This document shows, piece by piece, positions 1 through 6,418 of a stretch of DNA of 8,505 bases. The position numbers and the translations under genes were made by a program. Below the pieces are notes generated by a model. The model worked only from the letters and a program-made list of their open reading frames with translations, was not told the DNA's origin and made no database searches. This DNA comes from Deltaproteobacteria bacterium. GTDB lineage: Bacteria; Desulfobacterota; Binatia; UBA9968. The stretch covers positions 1 to 8,505 of the forward strand of contig JAHFAP010000061.1 in the NCBI GenBank assembly GCA_023250495.1. Reading direction: 5' to 3'. The number at the start of each line of letters is the position of its first letter. The first letter of the stretch is position 1.

Positions 1-83
1 TCCTCGTTAGCTACCCAATCGACGATATCCTGTCAAGGCTGGGGCATGGGACAATGCAAAATCAAATTGAAGGCCTCTCTTCC
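1..83. other. Downstream flank of the ABC importer, no gene seen
   Basis: I see no coding frame of substance and no clear terminator here. On the minus strand there is a TTGACA (31-36) followed 17 bases later by TAGCTA (8-13), a poor -10, and GAGGA at the window edge. This could be the promoter or ribosome binding site of another gene just outside the window, but the evidence is thin. Confidence 0.25.
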
Positions 84-890
84 TCATATCGAAAAGTTCG
101 TGTCCGGCACGCGGACGTTGCCGATGACGGGCTCGAGGCCGAGGATCCCCAAGACGGTGCGCTTGAGAGAGGCGAGGTTCGCGCTGCCTCGATCTCTTGG
201 TCTCTTTTCCGCGACCGGGATCACCTCGCGGATGCGCCCGGGAACCGTGGACATGATGATGACGCGGTCGGCGAGAAACAGGGCCTCCTCGACATCGTGA
301 GTCACTAGGATCACGGTCTTGCCGGAATGGAGCCAGATGCGCAGCAGCTCGTCCTGGAGAATGAGCCGGGTCATCGCATCGAGGGCGCCGAAAGGCTCAT
401 CGAGAAAGAGGACGTCGGGATCTACTGCCAGGACTCTGGCCAAGGCCGCTCGCTGGCGCATCCCGCCGGAAAGCTGATGGGGATAATAACCGGCAAACTG
501 CTCCAGGCCAACGAGAGTCAACAGTTCTGAAACCTTTTTCCTGATCGCCTCCCGGCCTTGCCGCTGCATCTCCAGTCCGAGGGCGACGTTCTGAAAAACC
601 GTCCGCCACGGATAGAGCGCGTGGTCTTGAAAGACCAAGTTGTGGCGCGGGTTTGGACCCTGAACCTCCTCGCCATCGATGCGCACCCGTCCTGCGGTTG
701 GCGTCACCAGTCCCGCCAGTATTCGGAGCAGAGTGCTCTTGCCGCAGCCGGAAGGGCCGACGACGGCGAGAAACTCCCCTTCCGCCACGCTCAGACTGAT
801 GCGATCGATGACCGCGAGCGTGTCAAAGGATTGAACCAGTTTCTCGACGAAAATTTTCTGGCGCCGGCCGCCGGCGGCTTGGTTTTTCAT
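84..890 (-). CDS. ABC transporter ATP-binding protein, SsuB/TauB/NrtD-like
   Basis: Starting at the ATG at 888-890 (MKNQAAGGRR), which overlaps the permease stop as ATGA, the protein has 268 residues. All catalytic motifs are present: Walker A GPSGCGKST (45-53), Q-loop Q88 in VFQDHALYPW, signature LSGGMRQR (140-147), Walker B VLFLDEP (160-166) with E165, D-loop GALD, and H-loop H198 in VTHDVEEA. The tail after about residue 215 is typical of the SsuB/TauB group, with PGRIREVIPV. It powers import from the cytoplasmic side. The open frame extends far upstream (to 1583) but that part lies antisense-frame within the permease and has no domain character, so the shorter start is chosen. It is the last gene of the three-gene importer unit. 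Confidence 0.93.
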   Translation of the reverse strand: MKNQAAGGRRQKIFVEKLVQSFDTLAVIDRISLSVAEGEFLAVVGPSGCGKSTLLRILAGLVTPTAGRVRIDGEEVQGPNPRHNLVFQDHALYPWRTVFQNVALGLEMQRQGREAIRKKVSELLTLVGLEQFAGYYPHQLSGGMRQRAALARVLAVDPDVLFLDEPFGALDAMTRLILQDELLRIWLHSGKTVILVTHDVEEALFLADRVIIMSTVPGRIREVIPVAEKRPRDRGSANLASLKRTVLGILGLEPVIGNVRVPDTNFSI

Positions 891-1702
891 AGGTATTTCC
901 ACCTGAGCAACCGGCGCTTTATCCGTTCCAGGACATAGCCGTCCAACAGCGCCGAGAAAAGGCCGATGACGAAGATCCCCGCCAGCACCGCGGTCATGTC
1001 CGCAATCTCGCCGGCGAAGTTGATGAACCAACCCAACCCCACGTTCACTCCGCCCACCATCTCCGCCGCGATGAGCGAGCGCCAGGCATTGCCGAATCCG
1101 ACCTGTGCCCCGGTGACGATGGCGGGAACGACCTCCGGGGCGTAGACCTTGGTGATGAGTTGCATGCGACTGGCGCCGAGCAGGCGAGCGACATCGATGT
1201 GCAGCGGCTCCACCTGCTCCACGGCGTTCATCACGGCCACGGCCATGGGAAAAAAGGCCGCGATCAGAATCACGAGAATGATCGGATAGTCGCCGAAGCC
1301 GAGCAGGATGATGAAGAGCGGCACCCAGGCGATCGGCGGGACAGATTGGAGAATCGAAACCAGCGCGCGCACCGTGCGGCGAAAAAAAGGCCAGATGCCG
1401 CTCACCAGTCCGATCGCCAATCCGAGAAGAGATGCCAGGGTGAAACCGATCGACAGGCGCAAGAAGCTTCGGCCGATGGTGACCAGAAACGCCTTTCGTC
1501 CGAGCTCGCTGCTGAGCCTGACAATGACCCTTCGCGGCGAAGGAATGAGATAAGAAGGAAGAATCAGAGCCGCAATTTGCCACCCGGCCAGGATGGAGAG
1601 AAAGGCTATCGCGTAGGGAAATGCTCTAGCGAACCGGATCTGCCATGCGCTCAGCGCCTCCGGGCGCTCTAGGGTCTCTGCCGTTCCAGCTCGTTCTGCC
1701 AT
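887..1702 (-). CDS. ABC transporter permease, SsuC/TauC/NrtB-like
   Basis: The frame is open further upstream (to 1813) but that would overlap the binding-protein gene by 145 bases with an untypical, Gly/Arg-rich sequence. The ATG at 1700-1702 (MAERAGTAET) gives 271 residues, the family's usual length, and overlaps the preceding gene by 34 bases. Six or so transmembrane helices are visible, the first at about 29-49. The cytoplasmic EAA loop that contacts the ATPase is HIDVARLLGASRMQLITKVY (168-187) followed by APEVVP, with the expected LGAS Gly. GFGNAWRSLIAAEMVGGVNVGLG (202-224) is typical of the SsuC/TauC/NrtB branch. The TGA at 887-889 overlaps the ATG of the ATPase gene. It forms the membrane channel of a high-affinity importer; the substrate is unknown. 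Confidence 0.88.
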   Translation of the reverse strand: MAERAGTAETLERPEALSAWQIRFARAFPYAIAFLSILAGWQIAALILPSYLIPSPRRVIVRLSSELGRKAFLVTIGRSFLRLSIGFTLASLLGLAIGLVSGIWPFFRRTVRALVSILQSVPPIAWVPLFIILLGFGDYPIILVILIAAFFPMAVAVMNAVEQVEPLHIDVARLLGASRMQLITKVYAPEVVPAIVTGAQVGFGNAWRSLIAAEMVGGVNVGLGWFINFAGEIADMTAVLAGIFVIGLFSALLDGYVLERIKRRLLRWKYL

Positions 1703-2667
1703 CGCAAATCCACCACGCTGCCCAACGGAACGTCCGTCTTGAGAATTTCGAGGCTCTTCATGACCCCGGAGAGTTCCTCCATGCGCTTGAGATCCGCCTG
1801 GCTCAGGCGCCAATCGAAGATATTCGACTTGAGCGACTTGAGCATGATCTCTTCAGGCGAAATGTTCTTCCCCTCCACCGCCAATCCCTCCTCCGCCATG
1901 AAGGCGGGCGCCAGGATGCGGCTCGCCTCCGCTGGCTTTTCTTTCATGAACTCCATGCTGCGCTTCAAGGCCGACAGGGCCTTTCGAACCGCATCCGGCC
2001 GCTCCTTGACGAGCTTTCCCGGCACGATCACGACCATGCAGGGGAAGGGCCAGACCTTGCCCACCTCGTAGATTTCCGTCACCGGGGCCGACGCCTTGGC
2101 GATGCTGTCATAAGGTTCGAAGAGGAAAGCGGAATCGACCCTGCCGGCCCTGAGAGATGCGAGCGCCGTGGAAGGGGCCGTGTACATGATCTGCACATCC
2201 TTATCCGTCAATCCCGCGCTCTTGAGGACCACGCCCTTGAGCACGATGTCCGCCGTGCTGCCGGCGGCCTGGCTCGCCAGACTCTTGCCCTTGAGATCCT
2301 TGAGCGCTTTGATGCTGCGGTCATTGCGCGCCACCAGCGCATGGTAGCCCTCCTGAACCTTGCCGATGATTTTGAGATCGGCGCCCTGCGCCGCCCAGGT
2401 GATCGCATTGGTGAAGCCAAGCACTCCCACGTCCGACTGGTCCGTCACCAGCCCCTTGACCAGAGTCGGCCCGCTGGTAAACATCGTCACCTGCGCCTCT
2501 AAACCTTCAGCGGCAAAGAATCCTTTGTCACGCGCGATGACCACGGGCGCGTCATCGAAGACATGAACATAGGCCACGCGGATTTTTTCCGCAGCGGCGG
2601 ATGGCACCGCGGCCAGGAAATAAAGTCCCGCAAACCACAGAGTCGCCTTGTGAATTCTCGCCGTCAT
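1669..2667 (-). CDS. ABC transporter substrate-binding protein, NMT1/SsuA/NrtA-like
   Basis: The 332-residue protein has a Sec signal peptide (basic start, hydrophobic 9-22, likely cleavage after A26 in SAAAEK). The mature part shows the two-lobe fold marks of the nitrate/sulfonate/taurine/thiamine-precursor binding family: VAYVHVFDDAPVVIARDKGF (31-50), the DVGVLGFTNAI segment (79-89), SLASQAAGSTAD (129-140) that lines the ligand cleft in relatives, and RVDSAFLFEPYDSIA (176-190). It should capture a small anionic or aromatic organic compound in the periplasm and pass it to the permease. No residue set identifies the ligand. The ATG has a strong ribosome binding site. Its 3' end overlaps the permease gene by 34 bases if the permease starts at 1702. 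The family's usual length is 310 to 340, so it appears complete. Confidence 0.88.
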   Translation of the reverse strand: MTARIHKATLWFAGLYFLAAVPSAAAEKIRVAYVHVFDDAPVVIARDKGFFAAEGLEAQVTMFTSGPTLVKGLVTDQSDVGVLGFTNAITWAAQGADLKIIGKVQEGYHALVARNDRSIKALKDLKGKSLASQAAGSTADIVLKGVVLKSAGLTDKDVQIMYTAPSTALASLRAGRVDSAFLFEPYDSIAKASAPVTEIYEVGKVWPFPCMVVIVPGKLVKERPDAVRKALSALKRSMEFMKEKPAEASRILAPAFMAEEGLAVEGKNISPEEIMLKSLKSNIFDWRLSQADLKRMEELSGVMKSLEILKTDVPLGSVVDLRWQNELERQRP

Positions 2668-2789
2668 TTTTGTTTCCCTCCTTCGTTCCGACGTGCCGGC
2701 CCATCTTTTAACTTTCCGACTGATTTTTAACTCTAGTCCGCGCCCTTGAGGGAATCAAGAGAAAGGAGCTCGCCGTGCCCCAGAGCCAG
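2668..2789 (-). promoter_or_regulatory. Intergenic region with promoter candidate and strong RBS for the ABC importer
   Basis: On the minus strand TTGATT (2753-2758) and TAGAGT (2730-2735) form a candidate sigma-70 promoter with a 17-base spacer; each box matches the consensus at four of six positions. Downstream lie two direct copies of an eight-base word, ttttaact on the plus strand at 2706-2713 and 2725-2732, spaced 19 bases apart, a possible regulator site overlapping the start of transcription. AAGGAGGG then lies about nine bases before the ATG of the binding-protein gene. No clear terminator for the oxidase block is visible, so read-through is possible. Confidence 0.38.
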
Positions 2790-3206
2790 CTAGAAGCCGT
2801 ACAGCATCGCGTAAACGATTACGCCGGTTACCGACACGTAGAGCCAGAGCGGGAGAGTCCAGCGCGCGATGCGCTTGTGCCGGTCGAAGTCGCTCTTGAG
2901 CGCGCGGTAAAGCGTGATCAAAACCAGCGGCACGATGACCACCGCCAGACTCGTATGCGAGATGAGAATCGTGAAGTAGACCGTGCGCACCCAGCCGTGG
3001 CCTCCGAAAGGCACCGAGCCGACCTGATAGTGGTAGGTGAGATAGGAGATCAGGAAGAGAGTCGATGCCGCAAAAGCCGACAGCATGCAGAGCCGGTGGG
3101 CCGCAACTCGGCCGCTGCGGATGAAAAGATATCCCGCCACGAGCAGCAGCGCGCTGGCTGAGTTTAAGGCCGCGTTGACGCTCGGAAGATAAGAGAGCGG
3201 GATCAA
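2790..3206 (-). CDS. DUF420 membrane protein (YozB/CtaM-type oxidase assembly factor), TTG start
   Basis: This 138-residue protein has four transmembrane helices and the His pattern of DUF420: H37 (AAHRLCM), H59 in YLTYHYQ, H70 in GGHGW, H84 in ILISHTSL and H110 in RHKRIARWTLPLWLYVSVTG. The Bacillus member YozB (CtaM) is needed for biogenesis of cytochrome c oxidase, probably of its copper-containing site, which fits the position after subunits III and IV. The start is taken as TTG (3204-3206): the family begins with a few residues before the PSVNAALN segment (9-16), the only codons upstream are three after the subunit IV stop, and the next Met is residue 41. The ribosome binding site is weak, so re-initiation by ribosomes finishing subunit IV is likely. 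The gene ends the oxidase block. Confidence 0.88.
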   Translation of the reverse strand: MIPLSYLPSVNAALNSASALLLVAGYLFIRSGRVAAHRLCMLSAFAASTLFLISYLTYHYQVGSVPFGGHGWVRTVYFTILISHTSLAVVIVPLVLITLYRALKSDFDRHKRIARWTLPLWLYVSVTGVIVYAMLYGF

Positions 3207-3215
3207 AGACCTAGC

Positions 3216-3485
3216 TCAGGAAATATCGGGAAGGAGCATCAGGATGAGGAAGACGCACAGGATCAGCGGCGTGAGTGCGATCAACCCCAACGTGGAGCGT
3301 TCAAATTTGAGATGCATGAAGTAGAGCGCCACCAGGGTGGCCTTGGTCAAGGCCAGCCCGACCAGCAGGATGACGATGATCAGTTTGGCCAGAGGCGTGT
3401 AGATCACTGCGATCTCTAGGACCGTCAGGGCCAGGAGCCACCAGAAAACACCGATGTAGTTGGGTTCAGTATGAGCCGTTGTCAT
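3216..3485 (-). CDS. Cytochrome c oxidase subunit IV (prokaryotic COX4 family)
   Basis: The 89-residue protein has three transmembrane helices (about 12-30, 33-54 and 65-85) and the family signature KATLVALYFMHLKFERSTLG (48-67), with the N-terminal HTEPNYIGVFWWL also typical. This is the small accessory subunit found in caa3-type and related oxidases (CtaF/CoxD-like), with an assembly or stability role rather than catalysis. AGGAG lies well placed before the ATG at 3483-3485. It is read after the second subunit III, in the classical III-IV order. Its TGA stop (3216-3218) is in the same frame as the next gene, only three sense codons before that gene's TTG start. Confidence 0.9.
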   Translation of the reverse strand: MTTAHTEPNYIGVFWWLLALTVLEIAVIYTPLAKLIIVILLVGLALTKATLVALYFMHLKFERSTLGLIALTPLILCVFLILMLLPDIS

Positions 3486-3507
3486 CGTCCATCTCCTATG
3501 GGCAGTC

Positions 3508-4116
3508 TTAAATCAGATAGACAAAAGTGAAAATCAGAATCCAGACCAAGTCGACGAAGTGCCAGTACAGGCCGGCGATCTCCACGTGTTTGGGGCCGTA
3601 GCGCCCGCGCAGGCACGCGGCCAAAACGCACGAATTGTAAATAACGCCCCCGGTCACATGCATCCCGTGAAAGCCGGTGAGCACGAAAAAGGTGGCGGCG
3701 AAGAGATGAGTGGTAAACGAGAGGCCCACTTCCGGCAGCCTTTCGGTGATCAAATGAGTCCACTCGTAGGCTTGCAGGCCCAAGAAGGCCGCGCCTCCCA
3801 GAATTGTAAGCAGGAGAAATTTCTTGAGGCCGCGCATGTCGTTCGCTTTAATCGCGGAGAGCGATTGGACCATGGTAACGCTGCTGCAGATCAGCAGGAA
3901 GGTCATTAAAGCCGTCAGATTTATTCCGAGCACCTTCGACGGCACGGGCCAGTTGGCGCTGGCGTGGCGCAGAAGCCCGTAGCCGACGATCAGGCAGCCA
4001 AACGACATGGCGTCGGCAGCGAGAAAAACCCACATGCCGAGCTTGCCCCAGCTCTCCGGAGTCAGGGGAGTTTCCGCGGGTTCGACAGCGGAATGCATCA
4101 CAGCAGCTTCGCTCAT
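3508..4116 (-). CDS. coxC: Cytochrome c oxidase subunit III, second copy, with Asp for the conserved Glu
   Basis: This 202-residue protein is a five-helix subunit III. WGKLGMWVFLAADAMSFG (23-40) aligns with the helix that normally carries the conserved Glu; here the position is D35. Later marks are LQAYEWTHLI, TTHLFAATFFVLTGFHGMHVTGG with the typical His pair, and the C-terminal GLYWHFVDLVWILIFTFVYLI-like helix whose W-H-F-V-D is characteristic of the family. It is clearly different in sequence from the copy at 6419-7084. It is translationally coupled to the CAVC protein by an ATGA overlap and lies 22 bases before the subunit IV gene. It should sit in the membrane beside subunit I of an aa3/caa3-type or related oxidase; whether both subunit III proteins serve the same enzyme cannot be told. 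Confidence 0.92.
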   Translation of the reverse strand: MSEAAVMHSAVEPAETPLTPESWGKLGMWVFLAADAMSFGCLIVGYGLLRHASANWPVPSKVLGINLTALMTFLLICSSVTMVQSLSAIKANDMRGLKKFLLLTILGGAAFLGLQAYEWTHLITERLPEVGLSFTTHLFAATFFVLTGFHGMHVTGGVIYNSCVLAACLRGRYGPKHVEIAGLYWHFVDLVWILIFTFVYLI

Positions 4117-4403
4117 CTTCCACTCTCCTTATGAATCCAAGCCAAGCGTAGAATCGGCGCCTTTTCGGCTTCGCTGCGAGCTTTCTTAACAGCGCGCCGG
4201 TGGCTGTAAAACAAAAAGCCCGCAATCGAGACGAGAATTGTGTACGGCATCGCCATGAGAAACAGGATGCTCCAGTTAAAGGCATCTGTCAGCGGATCAC
4301 CTGCGGCGCCGAATATACAGACCGCACAGGCATGCGCCGCGCTATTGAACAGAAGGGCCGCGATGGCAACAAAGAGAGCCGCCCAGATTTTTCCTTGCTT
4401 CAT
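4113..4403 (-). CDS. Small membrane protein with CAVC motif, oxidase-associated, function unknown
   Basis: This 96-residue protein has a basic start (MKQGK), a hydrophobic segment that may be a cleaved signal peptide (6-25, ending SAAHA), the motif C26-A-V-C29 right after it, then a second transmembrane helix (about 45-66) and a basic, charged tail (68-96). Cleavage after AHA would leave the CAVC at the very N-terminus of the mature protein, on the outer face of the membrane. Similar small proteins with a C-x-V-C near the N-terminus are found in other bacterial cox clusters as hypothetical proteins. A role in copper or thiol handling during oxidase assembly is an inference from the motif and position. 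Its TGA overlaps the ATG of the next subunit III gene, and the coding sequence just before contains AAGGAG, serving as the ribosome binding site of that gene. Confidence 0.75.
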   Translation of the reverse strand: MKQGKIWAALFVAIAALLFNSAAHACAVCIFGAAGDPLTDAFNWSILFLMAMPYTILVSIAGFLFYSHRRAVKKARSEAEKAPILRLAWIHKESGR

Positions 4404-4421
4404 GAGATCAAGTAATCCTGA

Positions 4422-4448
4422 ATTATCTTATCACTCCATTCGTGTCAA
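4422..4448 (-). promoter_or_regulatory. Candidate sigma-70 promoter for the second oxidase block
   Basis: On the minus strand a perfect -35 box TTGACA (4443-4448) is followed by GATAAT (4422-4427), matching TATAAT at five of six positions, with a 15-base spacer. The spacer is shorter than the ideal 17, which lowers confidence. Transcription would begin only about a dozen bases before the ATG at 4401-4403, giving a very short leader containing AGGA as ribosome binding site, 12 bases from the start. This fits a new transcription unit for the CAVC protein, subunit III, subunit IV and DUF420 genes. Confidence 0.5.
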
Positions 4449-4484
4449 CAGATAGGCGATAGATTCCCGGCAAAAAGACGTTAA

Positions 4485-4580
4485 ACCAACTGCGAGTATG
4501 CAGCAGGATCTTTTGAATCACTTCGGGCTGGTCGAGCGGCAAGCTGCCCGTAAGACGCGGCCCATGTCGTGCGGGACAAA
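4485..4580 (-). pseudogene. Possible remnant of a transposase C-terminus
   Basis: After the rhodanese stop, the minus strand in the same frame reads VCPARHGPRLTGSLP and then LDQPEVIQKILLHTRSW (within 4485-4580). This resembles the C-terminal zinc-finger tail of IS91-like / Y2-type transposases, where a CPRC-G-R-M element is followed by an acidic-Pro-Glu-x-Ile-x-x-Ile-Leu-x-x-Leu segment. The second Cys of the expected CPxC is missing and the upstream catalytic domain is absent, so it would be a decayed scar. The match is by eye and short, and no start codon or ribosome binding site is visible. Alternatively it is chance similarity in non-coding sequence. Confidence 0.35.
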
Positions 4581-4614
4581 CATAAACTCGCAGGCACACC
4601 AGCCAGGAGATCGC

Positions 4615-5151
4615 CTACGAACGCCGATTGTACGGTAGCTTGGCCAGGAGCATTGCCATGCCACAAGTATTGGTGATCCCGGCAAACATCAGACCCGCCC
4701 CCACAAAGCCACTAACCACGAGGAACCATGGCGAGACCGCAGCGCCCACCGTGCCCAGGAGCACCAGAGCACCTGCGACAATCTGCGCCTGGCGCTGGAG
4801 GCTTATAGGGGCGTTCGGATTGTACTCCGTTGCATAGCCTGCGTCCTTCCAGGCCTGCAGACCTCCTTTCAGGTTGTAGACTCGAGCAAAACCAGCCTGC
4901 AAAAGTTTCCGACCCGCCTCAGAAGAACGCGTGCCAGTCAGACAGTGCAGCACCACCTTCTTGTCAGGTTCCTGTGGTACTTGTGTTGGGTTGAAGCTGG
5001 AGAGGGGCACCAGTCGAGCGCCGAGGATGCACTCCCCGGCATGCTCCGACGGCTCGCGCACATCCACCAGGACCACCTCACCCTTGTCCATCCAGGCTTT
5101 CAAGACCGTGGCGTCAACTTCCTCTAAACGTTTTTCTGTTGTTATGTTCAT
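4615..5151 (-). CDS. YgaP-like membrane rhodanese (rhodanese domain plus DUF2892 membrane domain)
   Basis: The 178-residue protein has a cytoplasmic single-domain rhodanese (about 10-108) followed by two transmembrane helices of the DUF2892 type (about 122-168), the architecture and length of E. coli YgaP (174 aa). VLVDVREPSEHAGECILGA gives the CH2A-like start of the domain, and the active-site loop is C70-L-T-G-T-R75, with C70 as the persulfide-forming Cys. The linker NPNAPISLQRQAQIVAG (111-127) and the segment AGITNTCGMAMLL (157-169) with C163 are typical of the membrane part. It likely transfers sulfane sulfur from thiosulfate or a persulfide to an acceptor such as cyanide or a thiol at the membrane. 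AAGGAGGG sits at good spacing before the ATG. It follows the propeller gene closely. A link to the oxidase, for instance protection from sulfide or cyanide, is speculation. Confidence 0.9.
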   Translation of the reverse strand: MNITTEKRLEEVDATVLKAWMDKGEVVLVDVREPSEHAGECILGARLVPLSSFNPTQVPQEPDKKVVLHCLTGTRSSEAGRKLLQAGFARVYNLKGGLQAWKDAGYATEYNPNAPISLQRQAQIVAGALVLLGTVGAAVSPWFLVVSGFVGAGLMFAGITNTCGMAMLLAKLPYNRRS

Positions 5152-5196
5152 GGCATCCCTCCTTGCGCGCTGGTCATCACGCTTAAGAGCGCTGTT

Positions 5197-6372
5197 CTAC
5201 TCGCCAGTGGGAACGAAAATCCCATGAAAATCCGCAGTCGCTTGATCCCCCAGCTTCACAACGCGTAACAGCTTGCGACTGCCCACATCGACCATCGCAA
5301 CCCCAGGGGTCTCGCCCACTGTGGCATGGGGGATGGTCGGAGCCGGCTTTGGTCCCCGTAAGGTCACATACGCCAGACGGTGATCCGGCGCAAACATAAT
5401 CAGATCAGGCGTCTTGCCAACGAAATCGATGACGCCGGGTTGCTGGTCTGCCTTGCGAATTGTGGCAAGCGGATGGATCGTAATATTGCTGCTGACGCGG
5501 TGCACGACCCAAAGCGCATTGCCAGCCCCATCAACGGCAATCCCGTGCGAATCCTGTCCGAGCTTTGACAGATTGTGCGTCGCGACCAGCTTGGGTTCTC
5601 CAACGACCTCGAACACGTACAGCCATGAAGATTTCTCGTTTCCGGCAGTGACGTAGAGTTCCTCTCCTGAGCGAGATGCAGCGAAGCCGCATCCATTCTC
5701 GGCGATCTCGTTCTTTCCCCATCCCTTGACCACGGCCCACGCCTGCAGGTCTATGACCGCCAGCCCACCATTGAAGAGCGTGGCCAGCACGTAGCGACCG
5801 TCTTTCGAGAAACCAACGCAGACGGGGCGTCGGCTAGGGTAGAGGTTGGTGTCCGCCAGCGCGGGCGCGGCTTTCAAATCGAGGTATCGTGTGATCTCCC
5901 ATGTAGAACCGTTGCGGCGCGCCACCTCAGTGATGGTCTCGCCCCGATCCGGTTTGCCGTCCGGACCGGCGGCCTGTGGTCCGATGTTCGAAACGTAGAC
6001 CCGCTCTGGACGCGCTGGGTTCGGCTGCGCCGCATGGGGCAACTTCCCAACCCCAGAAATCACCCCTTTCAGCGCCCCATCCTTGCCGCCTAACACTGTG
6101 ACAGAATTGGAGACTGTATTGGTGACGTATACATGCGGATCCTTGGGTACCCCCCAGAGCATATGTGGTCGCTTGGCGTCGCCAAGTGTCGCACCATCGA
6201 TCGTTTTGAGGGTCTTCCCTTCTGGGTCTAAGATGTATACCTTGTTGTCGTTTTGATCAGCCGCCCAGACCTCATACCGGGGAGACTTCTGCTGCGCCAG
6301 AGCCGGCCCAACAGTCAGTAGGAGCAGACCCACGCCTGCCATCGTGGACAATAGCCTTCGGTTTTTACGCAT
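5197..6372 (-). CDS. Exported YVTN-type beta-propeller protein (YncE-like)
   Basis: This 391-residue protein has a clear Sec signal peptide: basic MRKNRR, a hydrophobic core (11-22) and a likely cleavage after ALA at residue 26. The mature part is made of repeated blades typical of YVTN/YncE-like propellers, for example NKVYILDPEGKTLKTI (43-58), HVYVTNTVSNSVTVL (80-94) and GLAVIDLQAWAVVKGW (203-218). Blade starts carry recurrent His residues: RPHML (68-72), LPHAA (111-115), SHGIAV (275-280), FHGIFVP (382-388). Such His residues could bind a metal or haem, but that is a guess. The family acts in the periplasm; functions range from binding to lactonase-like activity and none can be assigned here. 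It has a strong ribosome binding site and lies 45 bases before the rhodanese gene, probably in the same transcript. No enzyme motif is recognised. Confidence 0.82.
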   Translation of the reverse strand: MRKNRRLLSTMAGVGLLLLTVGPALAQQKSPRYEVWAADQNDNKVYILDPEGKTLKTIDGATLGDAKRPHMLWGVPKDPHVYVTNTVSNSVTVLGGKDGALKGVISGVGKLPHAAQPNPARPERVYVSNIGPQAAGPDGKPDRGETITEVARRNGSTWEITRYLDLKAAPALADTNLYPSRRPVCVGFSKDGRYVLATLFNGGLAVIDLQAWAVVKGWGKNEIAENGCGFAASRSGEELYVTAGNEKSSWLYVFEVVGEPKLVATHNLSKLGQDSHGIAVDGAGNALWVVHRVSSNITIHPLATIRKADQQPGVIDFVGKTPDLIMFAPDHRLAYVTLRGPKPAPTIPHATVGETPGVAMVDVGSRKLLRVVKLGDQATADFHGIFVPTGE

Positions 6373-6380
6373 CGTTGTCT

Positions 6381-6418
6381 CCTCCCTACACTAAAAATAT
6401 ATATCCCTTCTCCTAACC
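6381..6418 (-). promoter_or_regulatory. AT-rich leader with possible -10 and strong ribosome binding site for the beta-propeller gene
   Basis: The 46-base gap after the subunit III stop contains, on the minus strand, the AT-rich run GATATATATTTTTAG (6386-6400 area) and then GGGAGGAG just before the ATG at 6372. The ribosome binding site is strong and well spaced. The TATATA run could serve as a -10, but the only -35 candidate (TTGTAT, inside the end of the subunit III gene) matches poorly, so a separate promoter is only a possibility; read-through from the oxidase genes is equally likely. Confidence 0.3.

Noticed and set aside
891..1583. Long N-terminal extension of the ATPase reading frame on the minus strand
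   Set aside because: It lies wholly inside the permease gene in another frame, has Arg/His/Gly-rich low-complexity translation, and the ATG at 888-890 has the classical ATGA overlap with the permease stop.
1703..1813. Extended N-terminus of the permease
   Set aside because: It overlaps the binding-protein gene by a further 111 bases and reads as a charged Gly-rich sequence unlike the family; the 1702 start gives normal length.
1645..2502. 285-codon plus-strand open frame opposite the binding-protein gene
   Set aside because: Translation is rich in His, Arg and Leu with no hydrophobic core or motif, as expected for the complement of a GC-rich gene; the minus strand carries a full, recognisable protein.
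4481..4666. 61-codon minus-strand frame overlapping the end of the rhodanese gene
   Set aside because: No ribosome binding site and no family resemblance; a different frame of the same stretch carries the possible transposase remnant.
5152..5196. Small CGCT-CTTA-AGCG hairpin between the propeller and rhodanese genes
   Set aside because: A four-base stem with no U-run is too weak to call a terminator.
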